Shown here piece after piece: positions 7,400 through 15,126 of a stretch of DNA of 24,205 nucleotides. The notes beneath the pieces were generated by a model, which was not told the origin of the DNA, did not search any database, and worked only from the letters and a program-made list of their open reading frames with translations. The stretch is from Clostridiales bacterium. GTDB lineage: Bacteria > Bacillota > Clostridia > Christensenellales > Aristaeellaceae. The DNA lies in the NCBI GenBank assembly GCA_004557905.1, contig SFFH01000039.1, forward strand, positions 1 to 24,205, in the 5' to 3' direction. Position numbers and translations under genes: made by a program. Within the stretch, counting starts at the first letter, position 1; the number at the start of each line of letters is the position of its first letter.

Positions 7400-8647
7400 T
7401 TGGACAGGGTGATCCTGCACTGCGATGCAAACAGCTATTACGCGTCGGTCGAGTGCCTGTATACGCCGGAGATCCGGGATAAGCCCGTCGCCGTCGGCGG
7501 GAGCGTGGAGGCGCGCCACGGCATCATCCTGACCAAAAATGCGCTGGCCAAGCGCTGCGGCGTCAGGACGGGCGAGGCCATCTGGCAGGCGAAGGAGAAG
7601 TGCCCCGATCTGGTCTGCGTGCCGCCAGATTATTCACTGTACACGCGCTTCAGCGGCAAGATGCGCCGGATTTACGAGCAGTACTCCTGCCGGGTGGAGT
7701 CCTTCGGGCTGGACGAGGCCTGGATCGACCTGACGAATCCGGGGCTGTCCTTCGCCGACGGCGTGCGCATCGCGAACGAGATCCGCTGCCGCATCCGCGA
7801 GGAGCTGGGCATCACGGTATCCGTCGGCGTGGCGGACAACAAGATTCTCGCCAAGCTGGGCAGCGACATGAAGAAGCCGGACGCCGTCACGGTGCTGCCG
7901 CCGGACAGCTTTCAGGAGAAGATCCGGGATCTGCCGGTACAGGATCTCTTGTTCGTCGGCCCGCGCACGGCGCACAAGCTGGCGCAGCTCGGCGTGACCA
8001 CCATCGGCCAGCTCGCCGCCTGCGACGACGGCGTTTTGCAGGGGCTGCTGGGCAAGAACGGCCCGATGCTCAAGGCCTTCGCCAGCGGGCAGGACCGCTC
8101 GCCGGTGATGCCGCTGGATCACCGCCGCTGCGTCAAGTCCATCGGCAACAGCACCACCCCGCCGCACGATCTGACGACCCGCGACGACGCGCGCTGCATC
8201 TACTATCTACTGGCGGAGTCCGTGGCCGCGCGGCTGCGTCAGGGCGGCTTCCGCACGCGCTGCGTGTCGATCTCCGCGCGCACGCCCGATCTGGTGACGC
8301 GCTCGCACCAGATCGCCTTAAAGCGCGCCACGAACCTGACCGACGAAATCGCCCGGGCGGCGATGACGCTCTTTGAGGAACGGTTCGCGCATGCGCTCCC
8401 CTACCGCAGCGTGGGCCTGTGCTGCAGCATGCTCACGCCGGACGACGAGCCGATCCAGCTCGATTTCATGGGCGACGAGACCCGGCGCATCCACATGGAG
8501 CAGCTCGAGCGCTCCATCGACAGCCTGCGCAGCCGCTACGGCCACCAGATCGTGCGGCGCGGCGTGGTGCTGCAGGACAGCGGCTACGCAGGCATCAACC
8601 CGGTGGAGGAGCACACGGTGCACCCCGTCAACATGTTCACCGGCTAA
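7400..8647 (+). CDS. dinB: DNA polymerase IV, Y-family translesion polymerase
   Basis: An error-prone polymerase that copies past DNA lesions during the SOS response. From the TTG at 7400 it is 415 residues, and the N-terminus then reads MDRVILHCDANSYYASVE, with the first catalytic Asp in HCD. The second acidic pair is in SFGLDEAWIDLT (about residues 98-109). A thumb region with helix-hairpin-helix (DLLFVGPRTAHKLAQLGVTT) and a little-finger domain follow. The TTG is preferred over the GTG at 7391 because GGGTGA sits at proper distance only for the TTG and the resulting N-terminus matches the family. A LexA box lies in its promoter. A small conserved gene follows at 8760. Confidence 0.93.
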   Translation: MDRVILHCDANSYYASVECLYTPEIRDKPVAVGGSVEARHGIILTKNALAKRCGVRTGEAIWQAKEKCPDLVCVPPDYSLYTRFSGKMRRIYEQYSCRVESFGLDEAWIDLTNPGLSFADGVRIANEIRCRIREELGITVSVGVADNKILAKLGSDMKKPDAVTVLPPDSFQEKIRDLPVQDLLFVGPRTAHKLAQLGVTTIGQLAACDDGVLQGLLGKNGPMLKAFASGQDRSPVMPLDHRRCVKSIGNSTTPPHDLTTRDDARCIYYLLAESVAARLRQGGFRTRCVSISARTPDLVTRSHQIALKRATNLTDEIARAAMTLFEERFAHALPYRSVGLCCSMLTPDDEPIQLDFMGDETRRIHMEQLERSIDSLRSRYGHQIVRRGVVLQDSGYAGINPVEEHTVHPVNMFTG

Positions 8648-8759
8648 ATGGCATGATGCCGGCTGCATCACCGACGAAGTGACGTAAATCCCGCTGCTTT
8701 GCGGTCTGGTCCGGAGCTTTGCAGGAGGATGTACAGCGTAAATTCGGGAGGCGAAAGCA

Positions 8760-9017
8760 ATGTCTTCTCTGCGGAAAAATCCCGCGAAAATCTTTGTCAA
8801 GGTCCGTGCGGATCACCTGCTCGACGGCAGCACGCGGCCGCTGATGCTGCGCAGCGAGGACGGCCCCACGCTGCGGATCGATCGGGTGCTCGACGTGCGC
8901 GAGGCGCCGTCGCTCAAGGCCGGCGGCCAGGGCGTGCGCTACACCTGCATGGTGCAGGGCAGGCAGCTGTACCTGTTCAACGACGAGCCGTACTGGTTCA
9001 TCGAGGCACAGGACTGA
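8760..9017 (+). CDS. Small conserved protein linked to dinB
   Basis: The product is 85 residues. ATG at 8760 follows GGGAGG (8745-8750 region) at good distance. The core reads DGPTLRIDRVLDVREAPS, then LKAGGQGVRYTCMVQGRQ, then a closing YWFIEAQ. It is probably a small beta-barrel-like domain. I recall similar small proteins next to clostridial dinB genes, but no function is known. It lies 112 bases after dinB with no terminator seen between, so it may share the SOS promoter. No membrane segment or signal peptide. Confidence 0.85.
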   Translation: MSSLRKNPAKIFVKVRADHLLDGSTRPLMLRSEDGPTLRIDRVLDVREAPSLKAGGQGVRYTCMVQGRQLYLFNDEPYWFIEAQD

Positions 9018-9061
9018 CCTGCACGCGGCTTCCTTTCCGGCATACGATGGAGTATCCCGCT

Positions 9062-9109
9062 GAAAGGAGGCAGGCGGAAGGGCTTTTTTTCCGCTTCCGC
9101 CGACTGCAT
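9062..9109 (+). promoter_or_regulatory. Ribosome binding site separated from its start by a hairpin
   Basis: GAAAGGAGG (9062-9070) is followed by the hairpin GGCGGAAG (9073-9080) with CTTCCGCC (9094-9101), and then the ATG at 9110. In linear sequence the spacing is 39 bases, far too long. With the hairpin folded away, about 10 bases remain, which is normal. A similar arrangement is known for phage T4 gene 38. Confidence 0.5.
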
Positions 9110-9685
9110 ATGGAGAATCGAAACGACGCTTCACCCGCCGTGCCCCTGCCAGGCCCCGGCGAGGAAAACGACATCACGCCGGTCATCCCCCTCCCCAATC
9201 CCGGCGAGGGCGGTCCGGTCTATCCCGGCGACGAGATCGAGAGTACGCCGTCCATGCCGCCGTCCGGCGGCGGCGCAGTGCGTCCGACCCCCAGCCGGCC
9301 CTCGACAGGCGGCACGGTGCGCCCGACCCCGAGCCAGCCCTCCACAGGCGGCGGCGTCATCATCCAGCCGCTGCCCGGCACGGTCATCCCCGTGCCCGCC
9401 CGCTACGCCGCGGTCCGATTCCTCAACGCCACGCACGGCTATCCGCCCTTCCGCATCTTCGTGGACGGCACGCGCGTGGTGAACCTGCTCAATTCCGGTA
9501 CCGCTTCCGGCTATGTGCGCATCCCCGCCGGCAGACGGACGATCACGGTCGCCGGGCAGGACGGCTATATCTACATCCAGGAGGCGCTGCCGTTCGTCTC
9601 GGGCAGCACGTCCACCGTCGCGATCATCAACCGTGCCGGCGGTCTGTCGCTGATCAGGATCGACGACGCCTGCCGCGTCATCTGA
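9110..9685 (+). CDS. DUF4397-type protein with proline-rich repeats
   Basis: The product is 191 residues from ATG 9110. The first third is Pro/Gly rich and contains tandem repeats of about 14 residues (VRPTPSRPSTGG, then VRPTPSQPSTGG). From about residue 100 a DUF4397-like beta domain follows (AAVRFLNATHGYPPFRIFVDG, then a YVRIPAGRRTITV strand). DUF4397 domains usually occur in surface or envelope proteins, but no signal peptide is seen here. The short extension from ATG 9047 does not add one. Export by another route, or a spore-surface role, is only inference. The binding site is unusual (see 9062-9109). It is followed by a convergent terminator. Confidence 0.8.
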   Translation: MENRNDASPAVPLPGPGEENDITPVIPLPNPGEGGPVYPGDEIESTPSMPPSGGGAVRPTPSRPSTGGTVRPTPSQPSTGGGVIIQPLPGTVIPVPARYAAVRFLNATHGYPPFRIFVDGTRVVNLLNSGTASGYVRIPAGRRTITVAGQDGYIYIQEALPFVSGSTSTVAIINRAGGLSLIRIDDACRVI

Positions 9686-9695
9686 TCTTCAGGAC

Positions 9696-9728
9696 AAAAC
9701 GCCCCATGTGCCGCTGCGGCGCATGGGG
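9696..9728 (-). terminator. Terminator between convergent genes
   Basis: CCCCATG (9702-9708) pairs with CATGGGG (9722-9728), extended inward by GCCG/CGGC. The T-run (CGTTTTG) is on the minus strand, so it mainly ends the 9735-10883 gene. It can also act on the plus strand. Confidence 0.75.
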
Positions 9729-9734
9729 TGATGC

Positions 9735-10883
9735 TTATTCACTTTCCTTTTCCGACCGCTGCGTGATCATCGTGCGGATCTGACCGGCGGTGCTCTCCAC
9801 CCATTCCGGCAGCGTCTCCCTGAGCGAGCTGCCCAGACGCCTGAACGCGTCGGCGATCGCGTTCTTCGTCTCCTCGTCCATGGAGCTGACGGCGTGCAGG
9901 ATCGCGCGGACGTTCTTCGCCTCGAAGAGATCGGCGACGTTGCGGCCGTCCGACACGCTGAGCACGGAGTATACGCCGTCGATGAAGCGCTTGCGCTCCT
10001 CCGGCGACAGATCGGCCAGCCAGTTCTTGATCGTCTCCTCCGCCAGGCGGCTCTCGCGCGTGCGCTCCGGCAGCGTGATAAAGCGCCCGCCCATCACCTG
10101 CCAGCTGTACGGATTGTGCTGCAGAACGCCCACGCCGTCGCTCTTGACGACGATGAACGGCTCCGCGTGCCACATCAGAATGCCGATCATGGACGTCTGC
10201 GGCACGAACGTGTGGATGCGCATGTCCATCTTGCGGAACTGTGGCGTCTCCAGCAGCGCTTCGTTGAAACCGGGACCGTCGAAATTGTAGACGCAGCGGA
10301 TGCGCTCCTGCACGTCCTCCGGCGCAAAGATGCCCGCATACGCGGCGAGGTTGCCGCCCTTGGAATGGCCGCCGAGGATCATCTGCCGCTCAAGCGCGGA
10401 GGACGCGCGCACGACGTAGTCAAGCGCCGCGCCCTGCGCGGGCACCTCGATGGAAAAGCTCATGTTGAAGTCTTCCTTCCAGCCGACGACGCTCGAATCC
10501 GTGCCGCGGAAGGCGACAAGGGCCGGCCCCTGCGGCGGCAGGAACGTGATCGCGGAAAACTGCTCCTCCGTTTCCCTGTCAAAGCGGCTGACATAGCCGG
10601 TCAGGCGCATCGTGCCAAAGCGCTCGGAATCCCTCAGCGCCTCCAGCAGACGGCAGTCCAGCTGGCCGTTGTCAATCGCGCAGGTACCGCTCAGGCCCTG
10701 CTCCAGAAAGTGTGCCGCCGCCTCCGAGAGAAGCGGGCCCTCCGTCTCAAACGGCTCAGGCACCAGGCCGTCAAACGGCATATACGACAGGTAGCTGAGC
10801 ACCAGCGCGTCCACTGCGCCGAAGGGCACCTGCGCAAGCGGGATATCGCCCCGCCACTGAACATAGTCGATGATGTTTGCCAT
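9735..10883 (-). CDS. DUF2974-like serine hydrolase (lipase-like)
   Basis: The product is 382 residues. It has the alpha/beta-hydrolase nucleophile elbow GGHSKGGNLA with Ser174 and, before it, the class-3-lipase-like segment VAFRGTDSSVVGWKEDF (residues 123-139). The N-terminus DALVLSYLSYMPF is typical of DUF2974 (Mbeg1-like) proteins of Firmicutes. No signal peptide or membrane helix, so it is probably cytoplasmic. The substrate is unknown. The C-terminal 100 residues are helical and charged. ATG at 10883 has AAAGGAG upstream on the minus strand. Its promoter is at 10928-10957, and its upstream neighbour is divergent. Confidence 0.88.
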   Translation of the reverse strand: MANIIDYVQWRGDIPLAQVPFGAVDALVLSYLSYMPFDGLVPEPFETEGPLLSEAAAHFLEQGLSGTCAIDNGQLDCRLLEALRDSERFGTMRLTGYVSRFDRETEEQFSAITFLPPQGPALVAFRGTDSSVVGWKEDFNMSFSIEVPAQGAALDYVVRASSALERQMILGGHSKGGNLAAYAGIFAPEDVQERIRCVYNFDGPGFNEALLETPQFRKMDMRIHTFVPQTSMIGILMWHAEPFIVVKSDGVGVLQHNPYSWQVMGGRFITLPERTRESRLAEETIKNWLADLSPEERKRFIDGVYSVLSVSDGRNVADLFEAKNVRAILHAVSSMDEETKNAIADAFRRLGSSLRETLPEWVESTAGQIRTMITQRSEKESE

Positions 10884-10927
10884 GGCTTCTCCTTTCGCGG
10901 CCCGCCGCCGGGCAGGTCTTCGGCTTC

Positions 10928-10957
10928 ATTATAGGGGATAGCTTTACCATCTGTCAA
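10928..10957 (-). promoter_or_regulatory. Promoter of the DUF2974-like gene
   Basis: On the minus strand TTGACA (10957-10952), an 18-base spacer and TATAAT (10933-10928), with a leader of about 35 bases to the ATG. Confidence 0.88.
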
Positions 10958-11052
10958 CCGCTGCTCATAGGCCATCTGTTGTATTTCGGTGCTTATAACT
11001 GGGAAAAATCCAATAAAAAACAGCCTTTGTTCCATTTTTTGGCCCATTTGAA

Positions 11053-11081
11053 TTGACAGACCGGCTCCGCTGTCTTATACT
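11053..11081 (+). promoter_or_regulatory. Promoter of the esterase/ATP-grasp operon
   Basis: TTGACA (11053-11058), a 17-base spacer and TATACT (11076-11081). The leader of about 70 bases holds a short hairpin (ATCCTGGCGCACAGGAT, 11091-11107) before GGAGG and the ATG at 11158. Confidence 0.88.
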
Positions 11082-11157
11082 TACGTTTATATCCTGGCGC
11101 ACAGGATATGTTTTTTGCGCGCCGGGTTATACCGCATAACCGTTTTGGAGGCGCTTT

Positions 11158-11919
11158 ATGCTTCATACCTGGGAACTGACGATCCCGCAGCTTGAGCCCG
11201 CAGACCTCAGGCGCCGCGCATATCTGTATCTGCCCGAGGCCTACGACGAAGACCCCGCCGCACGTTTCCCTGTCCTGTATATGTTCGACGGACAGAACGT
11301 ATTTCTGGACAGCGACGCATCCTTTGGCCGCTCCTGGCGGATGCTCGACTACCTGGAGGGAACCGGCACGCCGGTGATCGTGGCCGCCGTCGAATCCAAC
11401 CCTATCGGCAATAACCGTCTGTGCGAATACTCCCCCTTCACCCATCGCGACGGCGAGCTGGGCGTAATCGAGGGGCGCGGCCGCGTCCTGATGGACTGGC
11501 TCGTGCACGAGTTCAAGCCGATGATCGATGAAAACTACCGCACGCTGCCCGACAGGGAGAACACGGCCATCGCCGGCTCCTCCATGGGCGGCCTGATGAG
11601 CCTGTACGCCGCCTGCCATTACAGCGACGTCTTCTCCCGCTTCGCCTGTCTCTCCCCCAGCGTCTGGGTGCATCCCGGCAAGGTGAAGCGGATGCTCCGG
11701 CACGCGCACATCGCACCGGACACCATCCTGTATCTGGATTACGGCGCGCAGGAGCTTGGCAACCACAAGGCGACGGGCGACGTGCTGCCCGGTGTATTCC
11801 AGTCGCTTTACAGCCAGGGCGTCAACGTGACGATGCGCATCGTCCCCTACGGCGAGCACAGCGAGGCATGCTGGGAGCAGCAGATTCCGGTGTTCATGGC
11901 CTGCCTCGGCTTCATTTAA
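11158..11919 (+). CDS. Esterase-fold hydrolase (PF00756 type)
   Basis: The product is 253 residues. An alpha/beta hydrolase of the esterase D/Fes family. Visible features are the strand PVLYMFDGQNVF (38-49), the nucleophile elbow AGSSMGG with Ser142 (139-145) and a catalytic histidine in YGEHSEACW (His234). There is no signal peptide. GGAGG lies eight bases before the ATG. It is the first gene of a set: a second, different esterase starts 24 bases after its stop, and an ATP-grasp ligase follows. The family cleaves ester bonds in small molecules such as siderophores, thioesters or S-formylglutathione. The substrate here cannot be told. Confidence 0.9.
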   Translation: MLHTWELTIPQLEPADLRRRAYLYLPEAYDEDPAARFPVLYMFDGQNVFLDSDASFGRSWRMLDYLEGTGTPVIVAAVESNPIGNNRLCEYSPFTHRDGELGVIEGRGRVLMDWLVHEFKPMIDENYRTLPDRENTAIAGSSMGGLMSLYAACHYSDVFSRFACLSPSVWVHPGKVKRMLRHAHIAPDTILYLDYGAQELGNHKATGDVLPGVFQSLYSQGVNVTMRIVPYGEHSEACWEQQIPVFMACLGFI

Positions 11920-11943
11920 TCCCTTCTCAAAAGGAGCATACGA

Positions 11944-12702
11944 ATGGAAATCCGTTATTTCAAGAACTATTCCCACTGCCTGGGCCGCGACATGGAAATG
12001 AAGGTCTACGGCCATCGCGGCAAGCCTGTGCTGTTCATCCCCTGCCAGGCCGGCCGCTTCATGGATTTTGAAGGCTTCCACATGGACGACGTCTTCCGTC
12101 CGTGGATCGACGCGGGCAAGGTCATGGTCTTCTCCATCGACACCATCGACGGCGAGACCTGGGCCAACAAGGGCGGCGACAACCGCTGGCGCATCGAGCG
12201 CCACGAGGCCTGGTTCCATTACATCGTGGACGAGCTCGTGCCGCAGATTCATCACCTCGCCGGTGAGCGCAACTGGCATCAGGAAATGATCATGACCTTC
12301 GGCTGCTCCATGGGCGCGCAGCACGCCGCGAACCTGATCTTCCGCCGCCCGGACCTGTTTGACAGCTGCCTGGCGCTCTCGGGCGTGTACGATTCCCGCG
12401 ACGCGTTCGGCGGCTACATGGACGATCTGGTCTACGCCAACAGCCCGTGCGATTACATCGCGGGCATGCCGGCGGATCACCCGTACATCAGCCTCTACAA
12501 TCAGCGCAAGATCATCATCTGCGTCGGCCAGGGCGCTTGGGAGGACGTGCTCAAGGAGAGCACCGCCTGGCTGGGCCGTGTGCTCTACCAGAAGGGCATC
12601 AATGCGTCGGTCAACTTCTGGGGCTACGACGTCAACCACGACTGGCCGTGGTGGTACAAGCAGACCGCGTACTACCTGCCGATGATCGTCGGAAACCCGT
12701 AA
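11944..12702 (+). CDS. Second esterase-family hydrolase
   Basis: The product is 252 residues, also of the esterase family but clearly divergent from its neighbour. The elbow is FGCSMGAQHAA with Ser122 (119-129), and a candidate catalytic histidine is in VNHDWPWW (His232). The N-terminus (MKVYGHRGKPVLFIPCQAG) is typical of this subgroup. It is rich in Trp and His. AAAGGAG lies just before the ATG, and the gap to the first esterase is only 24 bases, so the two are surely co-transcribed. There is no signal peptide. The substrate is unknown. Confidence 0.9.
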   Translation: MEIRYFKNYSHCLGRDMEMKVYGHRGKPVLFIPCQAGRFMDFEGFHMDDVFRPWIDAGKVMVFSIDTIDGETWANKGGDNRWRIERHEAWFHYIVDELVPQIHHLAGERNWHQEMIMTFGCSMGAQHAANLIFRRPDLFDSCLALSGVYDSRDAFGGYMDDLVYANSPCDYIAGMPADHPYISLYNQRKIIICVGQGAWEDVLKESTAWLGRVLYQKGINASVNFWGYDVNHDWPWWYKQTAYYLPMIVGNP

Positions 12703-12885
12703 GCAGGCAGGGCCCGCAGCCGGTACGCTCCGTCCTGCCGGGCAAAGACAGGCAAAAGAACGAACTTTCCCCAGAAGGGAAGGCAAGCAACCCAGGCTTC
12801 CCCTTTGGGGAAGCTGGCCCGCGCAGCGGGACTGATGAGGTTTCCCCTGATCAAGCCGCCAGACAAAAGCAAAGGAGAGCTTTTC
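12703..12885 (+). repeat. Intergenic repeat with two hairpins and TGATGAGG core
   Basis: GCTTCCCC-TTT-GGGGAAGC (12796-12814) is followed at once by CCCGC-GCA-GCGGG (12818-12830) and then ACTGATGAGG and TTTCCCC (12831-12847). A further TTCCC/GGGAA pair lies upstream near 12766-12781, so alternative pairings are possible. The layout matches a dispersed intergenic repeat I recall from gut Clostridia. It separates the esterases from the ATP-grasp gene, and no T-run follows, so read-through is expected. Confidence 0.65.
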
Positions 12886-14085
12886 ATGAAGAATTTCGTT
12901 TTCATCTCCCCGAACTTCCCGACGAACTACTGGAAGTTCTGCGCCGAGCTCAAGCGGAACGGCATGAACGTGCTGGGCATCGGCGACTGCCCGTACGATC
13001 AGCTGATGCCGGAGCTCAAGGCCTCCCTGAACGAGTACTACAAGGTCTCCTCTCTCGAAAACTACGACGAGGTGTTCCGCGCCGTCGCGTTCCTGACCTA
13101 CAAGCACGGCAAGATCGACTGGCTGGAGAGCAACAACGAGTACTGGCTGGAGAAGGACGCCGCCCTGCGCACCGCCTTCAACATCACCACCGGTTTCCAG
13201 GTCAGCGACATGGAGGCCGTCAAGTACAAGTCCAAGATGAAGGCGTACTACGCCAAGGCCGGCATCAAGACCGCGCGCTATCATCTGGTGTATGACTATG
13301 AGGGCTGCAAGGACTTCATCGCCGAGGTCGGCTACCCGGTCATCGTCAAGCCGGACAACGGCGTGGGCGCGTCGAGCACCTACAAGCTCAAGAACGACGA
13401 CCAGCTCAACTACTTCTTTGCCACCAAGGAGCCGGACGTGCTCTACATCATGGAGGAGTTCGTCAACGGCACCGTGCACACCTACGACGCGGTCATCGAC
13501 GCGAACGGCCAGCCGCTCTTTGAGACCGGCAACGTGACCATGGACTCCATCATGGACACCGTCAACACCAACGGCAACTCCTGCTACTACATCGAGAAGA
13601 ACCTGCCGGAGGCGATGCGCGAGGTCGGCCGCAAGACCGTCGAGGCCTTCGGCGTGAAGAGCCGCTTCGTGCACCTGGAGTTCTTCGTCCTCAACGACGA
13701 CCAGCCGGCGCTGGGCAAGAAGGGCGACATCCTGGGCCTGGAGGTCAACATGCGTCCCTCCGGCGGCTGGAGCGCGGACATGTTCAACTTCGCCAACTCC
13801 TGCGACGTGTACAAGATCTGGGCCGACATGGTCGCCTTCAACACCCGCACCGTGCCGGACGCTGGCGCGGAGCACTACTACTGCTGCTACTGCGGCCGCC
13901 GCGACGGCAAGCGCTTCGTGCTCGATCACAACGCGATCATGGCCAAGTACGGCAGCCGCATCAAGATGGCGCAGCGCGTGCCCAAGGCGCTCTCCGGCGC
14001 GATGGCCGACATGATGTACATGTGCAACTGCTCCACCGAGGAGGAGAAGGCCGAATACTACCAGAGCCTGCTTCAGGAGTATTGA
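12886..14085 (+). CDS. ATP-grasp domain ligase
   Basis: The product is 399 residues. The start at 12886 has AAAGGAG upstream. A longer reading from 12805 would begin inside the repeat. An N-terminal Rossmann-like pre-grasp domain (1-115) is followed by the ATP-grasp domain: PVIVKPDNGVGAS (151-163) binds ATP, IMEEFV (188-193) lies in the adenine region, and LGLEVNMRPSGGW (284-295) supplies Glu286 and Asn288 for magnesium. Such enzymes activate a carboxylate as acyl phosphate and join it to an amine, thiol or similar group. A cysteine-rich patch (YYCCYCGRR, 331-339, and MCNC, 379-382) is unusual. It is probably co-transcribed with the two esterases. Substrates are unknown. Confidence 0.9.
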   Translation: MKNFVFISPNFPTNYWKFCAELKRNGMNVLGIGDCPYDQLMPELKASLNEYYKVSSLENYDEVFRAVAFLTYKHGKIDWLESNNEYWLEKDAALRTAFNITTGFQVSDMEAVKYKSKMKAYYAKAGIKTARYHLVYDYEGCKDFIAEVGYPVIVKPDNGVGASSTYKLKNDDQLNYFFATKEPDVLYIMEEFVNGTVHTYDAVIDANGQPLFETGNVTMDSIMDTVNTNGNSCYYIEKNLPEAMREVGRKTVEAFGVKSRFVHLEFFVLNDDQPALGKKGDILGLEVNMRPSGGWSADMFNFANSCDVYKIWADMVAFNTRTVPDAGAEHYYCCYCGRRDGKRFVLDHNAIMAKYGSRIKMAQRVPKALSGAMADMMYMCNCSTEEEKAEYYQSLLQEY

Positions 14086-14110
14086 GCCTCAGACAAACAG
14101 AATATTCAGG

Positions 14111-14138
14111 CGCCCGGGCAGTCTGTCCGGGCGTTTTT
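14111..14138 (+). terminator. Terminator of the esterase/ATP-grasp operon
   Basis: CGCCCGG (14111-14117) and CCGGGCG (14127-14133) with a 9-base loop, followed by TTTTT. Confidence 0.93.
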
Positions 14139-14217
14139 CGTATGCGCCGTAGCGCTTTTTGCACGAATCTGATATACTATATCCGAAAAGCATCGGATTC
14201 CCAGAGGGAGGACGTCC

Positions 14218-15015
14218 ATGATCTGCCACGCAAGGGAACAGAGAATCAGCATTCACGGCCTGCCGACGGATACCATCACCTTTGGCAAAGGGACAAAGCC
14301 GCTGATCATGATCCAGGGTCTGAACACCCGCGGGATCAGGGGCTCTGCCCTGCCGCTGGCCTGGGCCTACCGCCTGTTTGCAAACGATTATCGGGTTTAT
14401 CTGTTTGACCGGCGGCCGGAAGTCTTTGAGGGAATCACGGCGAGGGATCTGGCGCAGGACATCGCCGCGGCCATGGATCAGCTGGGCATCAAGCAAGCCG
14501 ACGTCATCGGCGTGTCGCAGGGCGGCATGATCGCCCAGTACCTTGCCATTGACAGGCCCGACCTGGTCCGCAGGCTGGTGCTTGCCGTCACGCTTTCCAA
14601 AAACAACGACACGGTGACGTCCGTCATTGAGCATTGGATTGCCCTGACGAAGCAGGGCGACATGAAGCGGCTCGTGGCAGATATGGCGGAAAAAATGTAC
14701 TCCGACGCGTATATCAAGAGGTATAAGCCTTTTATGCCCTTGCTGACCGTCCTGCAAAAGCCAACGGATGCACAGCGCTTTATCCATTTGGCGAAGGCCT
14801 GCCTGACTTGCCATGCTTATGACGAGCTTCAGAAGATTCAGTGCCCTGTGTTCGTCATCGGCGGACGGCAGGATCGTGTGGTTGAGCCGGAGGCGTCCGA
14901 GGAAATCGCGCGAAAGCTCGGCTGCAGGATATTCATGTACGAGCAGCTGGGCCACGCCGCGTACGAAGAGGCCGCAGATTTCAACCGGAGAATCTACGAC
15001 TTTTTGATGGAATAG
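14218..15015 (+). CDS. Alpha/beta hydrolase
   Basis: The product is 265 residues of the alpha/beta hydrolase family, probably a cytoplasmic esterase or C-C hydrolase. The triad can be placed: Ser100 in IGVSQGGMI (97-105), Asp219 in GGRQDRVV (215-222) and His246 in QLGHAAYEE (243-251). GGGAGGA lies before the ATG at 14218, and an extended -10 box (TGATATACT) is near 14170. It stands alone between a terminator and the promoter of the MATE gene. Its sequence is less close to the two upstream esterases than they are to the PF00756 type. Substrate unknown. Confidence 0.9.
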   Translation: MICHAREQRISIHGLPTDTITFGKGTKPLIMIQGLNTRGIRGSALPLAWAYRLFANDYRVYLFDRRPEVFEGITARDLAQDIAAAMDQLGIKQADVIGVSQGGMIAQYLAIDRPDLVRRLVLAVTLSKNNDTVTSVIEHWIALTKQGDMKRLVADMAEKMYSDAYIKRYKPFMPLLTVLQKPTDAQRFIHLAKACLTCHAYDELQKIQCPVFVIGGRQDRVVEPEASEEIARKLGCRIFMYEQLGHAAYEEAADFNRRIYDFLME

Positions 15016-15064
15016 ACAGCTCACGTCATCTGCCTGCCGCGCGGTCTTTTTCTGTCCCCTGCGG

Positions 15065-15093
15065 TTGAAGCCGGTTTTGAAAAAGCGTATAAT
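15065..15093 (+). promoter_or_regulatory. Promoter of the first MATE gene
   Basis: TTGAAG (15065-15070), a 17-base spacer and TATAAT (15088-15093). The leader is about 27 bases and carries AAGGAG. Confidence 0.75.
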
Positions 15094-15126
15094 GGATTTG
15101 TATTCGGTCACAAAGGAGAGACGTCT

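Noticed and set aside
12830..12847. CTGATGAGG as a hammerhead ribozyme core
   Set aside because: The CUGAUGA core is present, but no following stem leads into GAAA and there is no cleavage triplet in the right place.
10993..13929. Very long minus-strand frame across the esterase/ATP-grasp genes
   Set aside because: It mirrors three genes with clear active-site motifs and has low-complexity Val/Ala/His composition.
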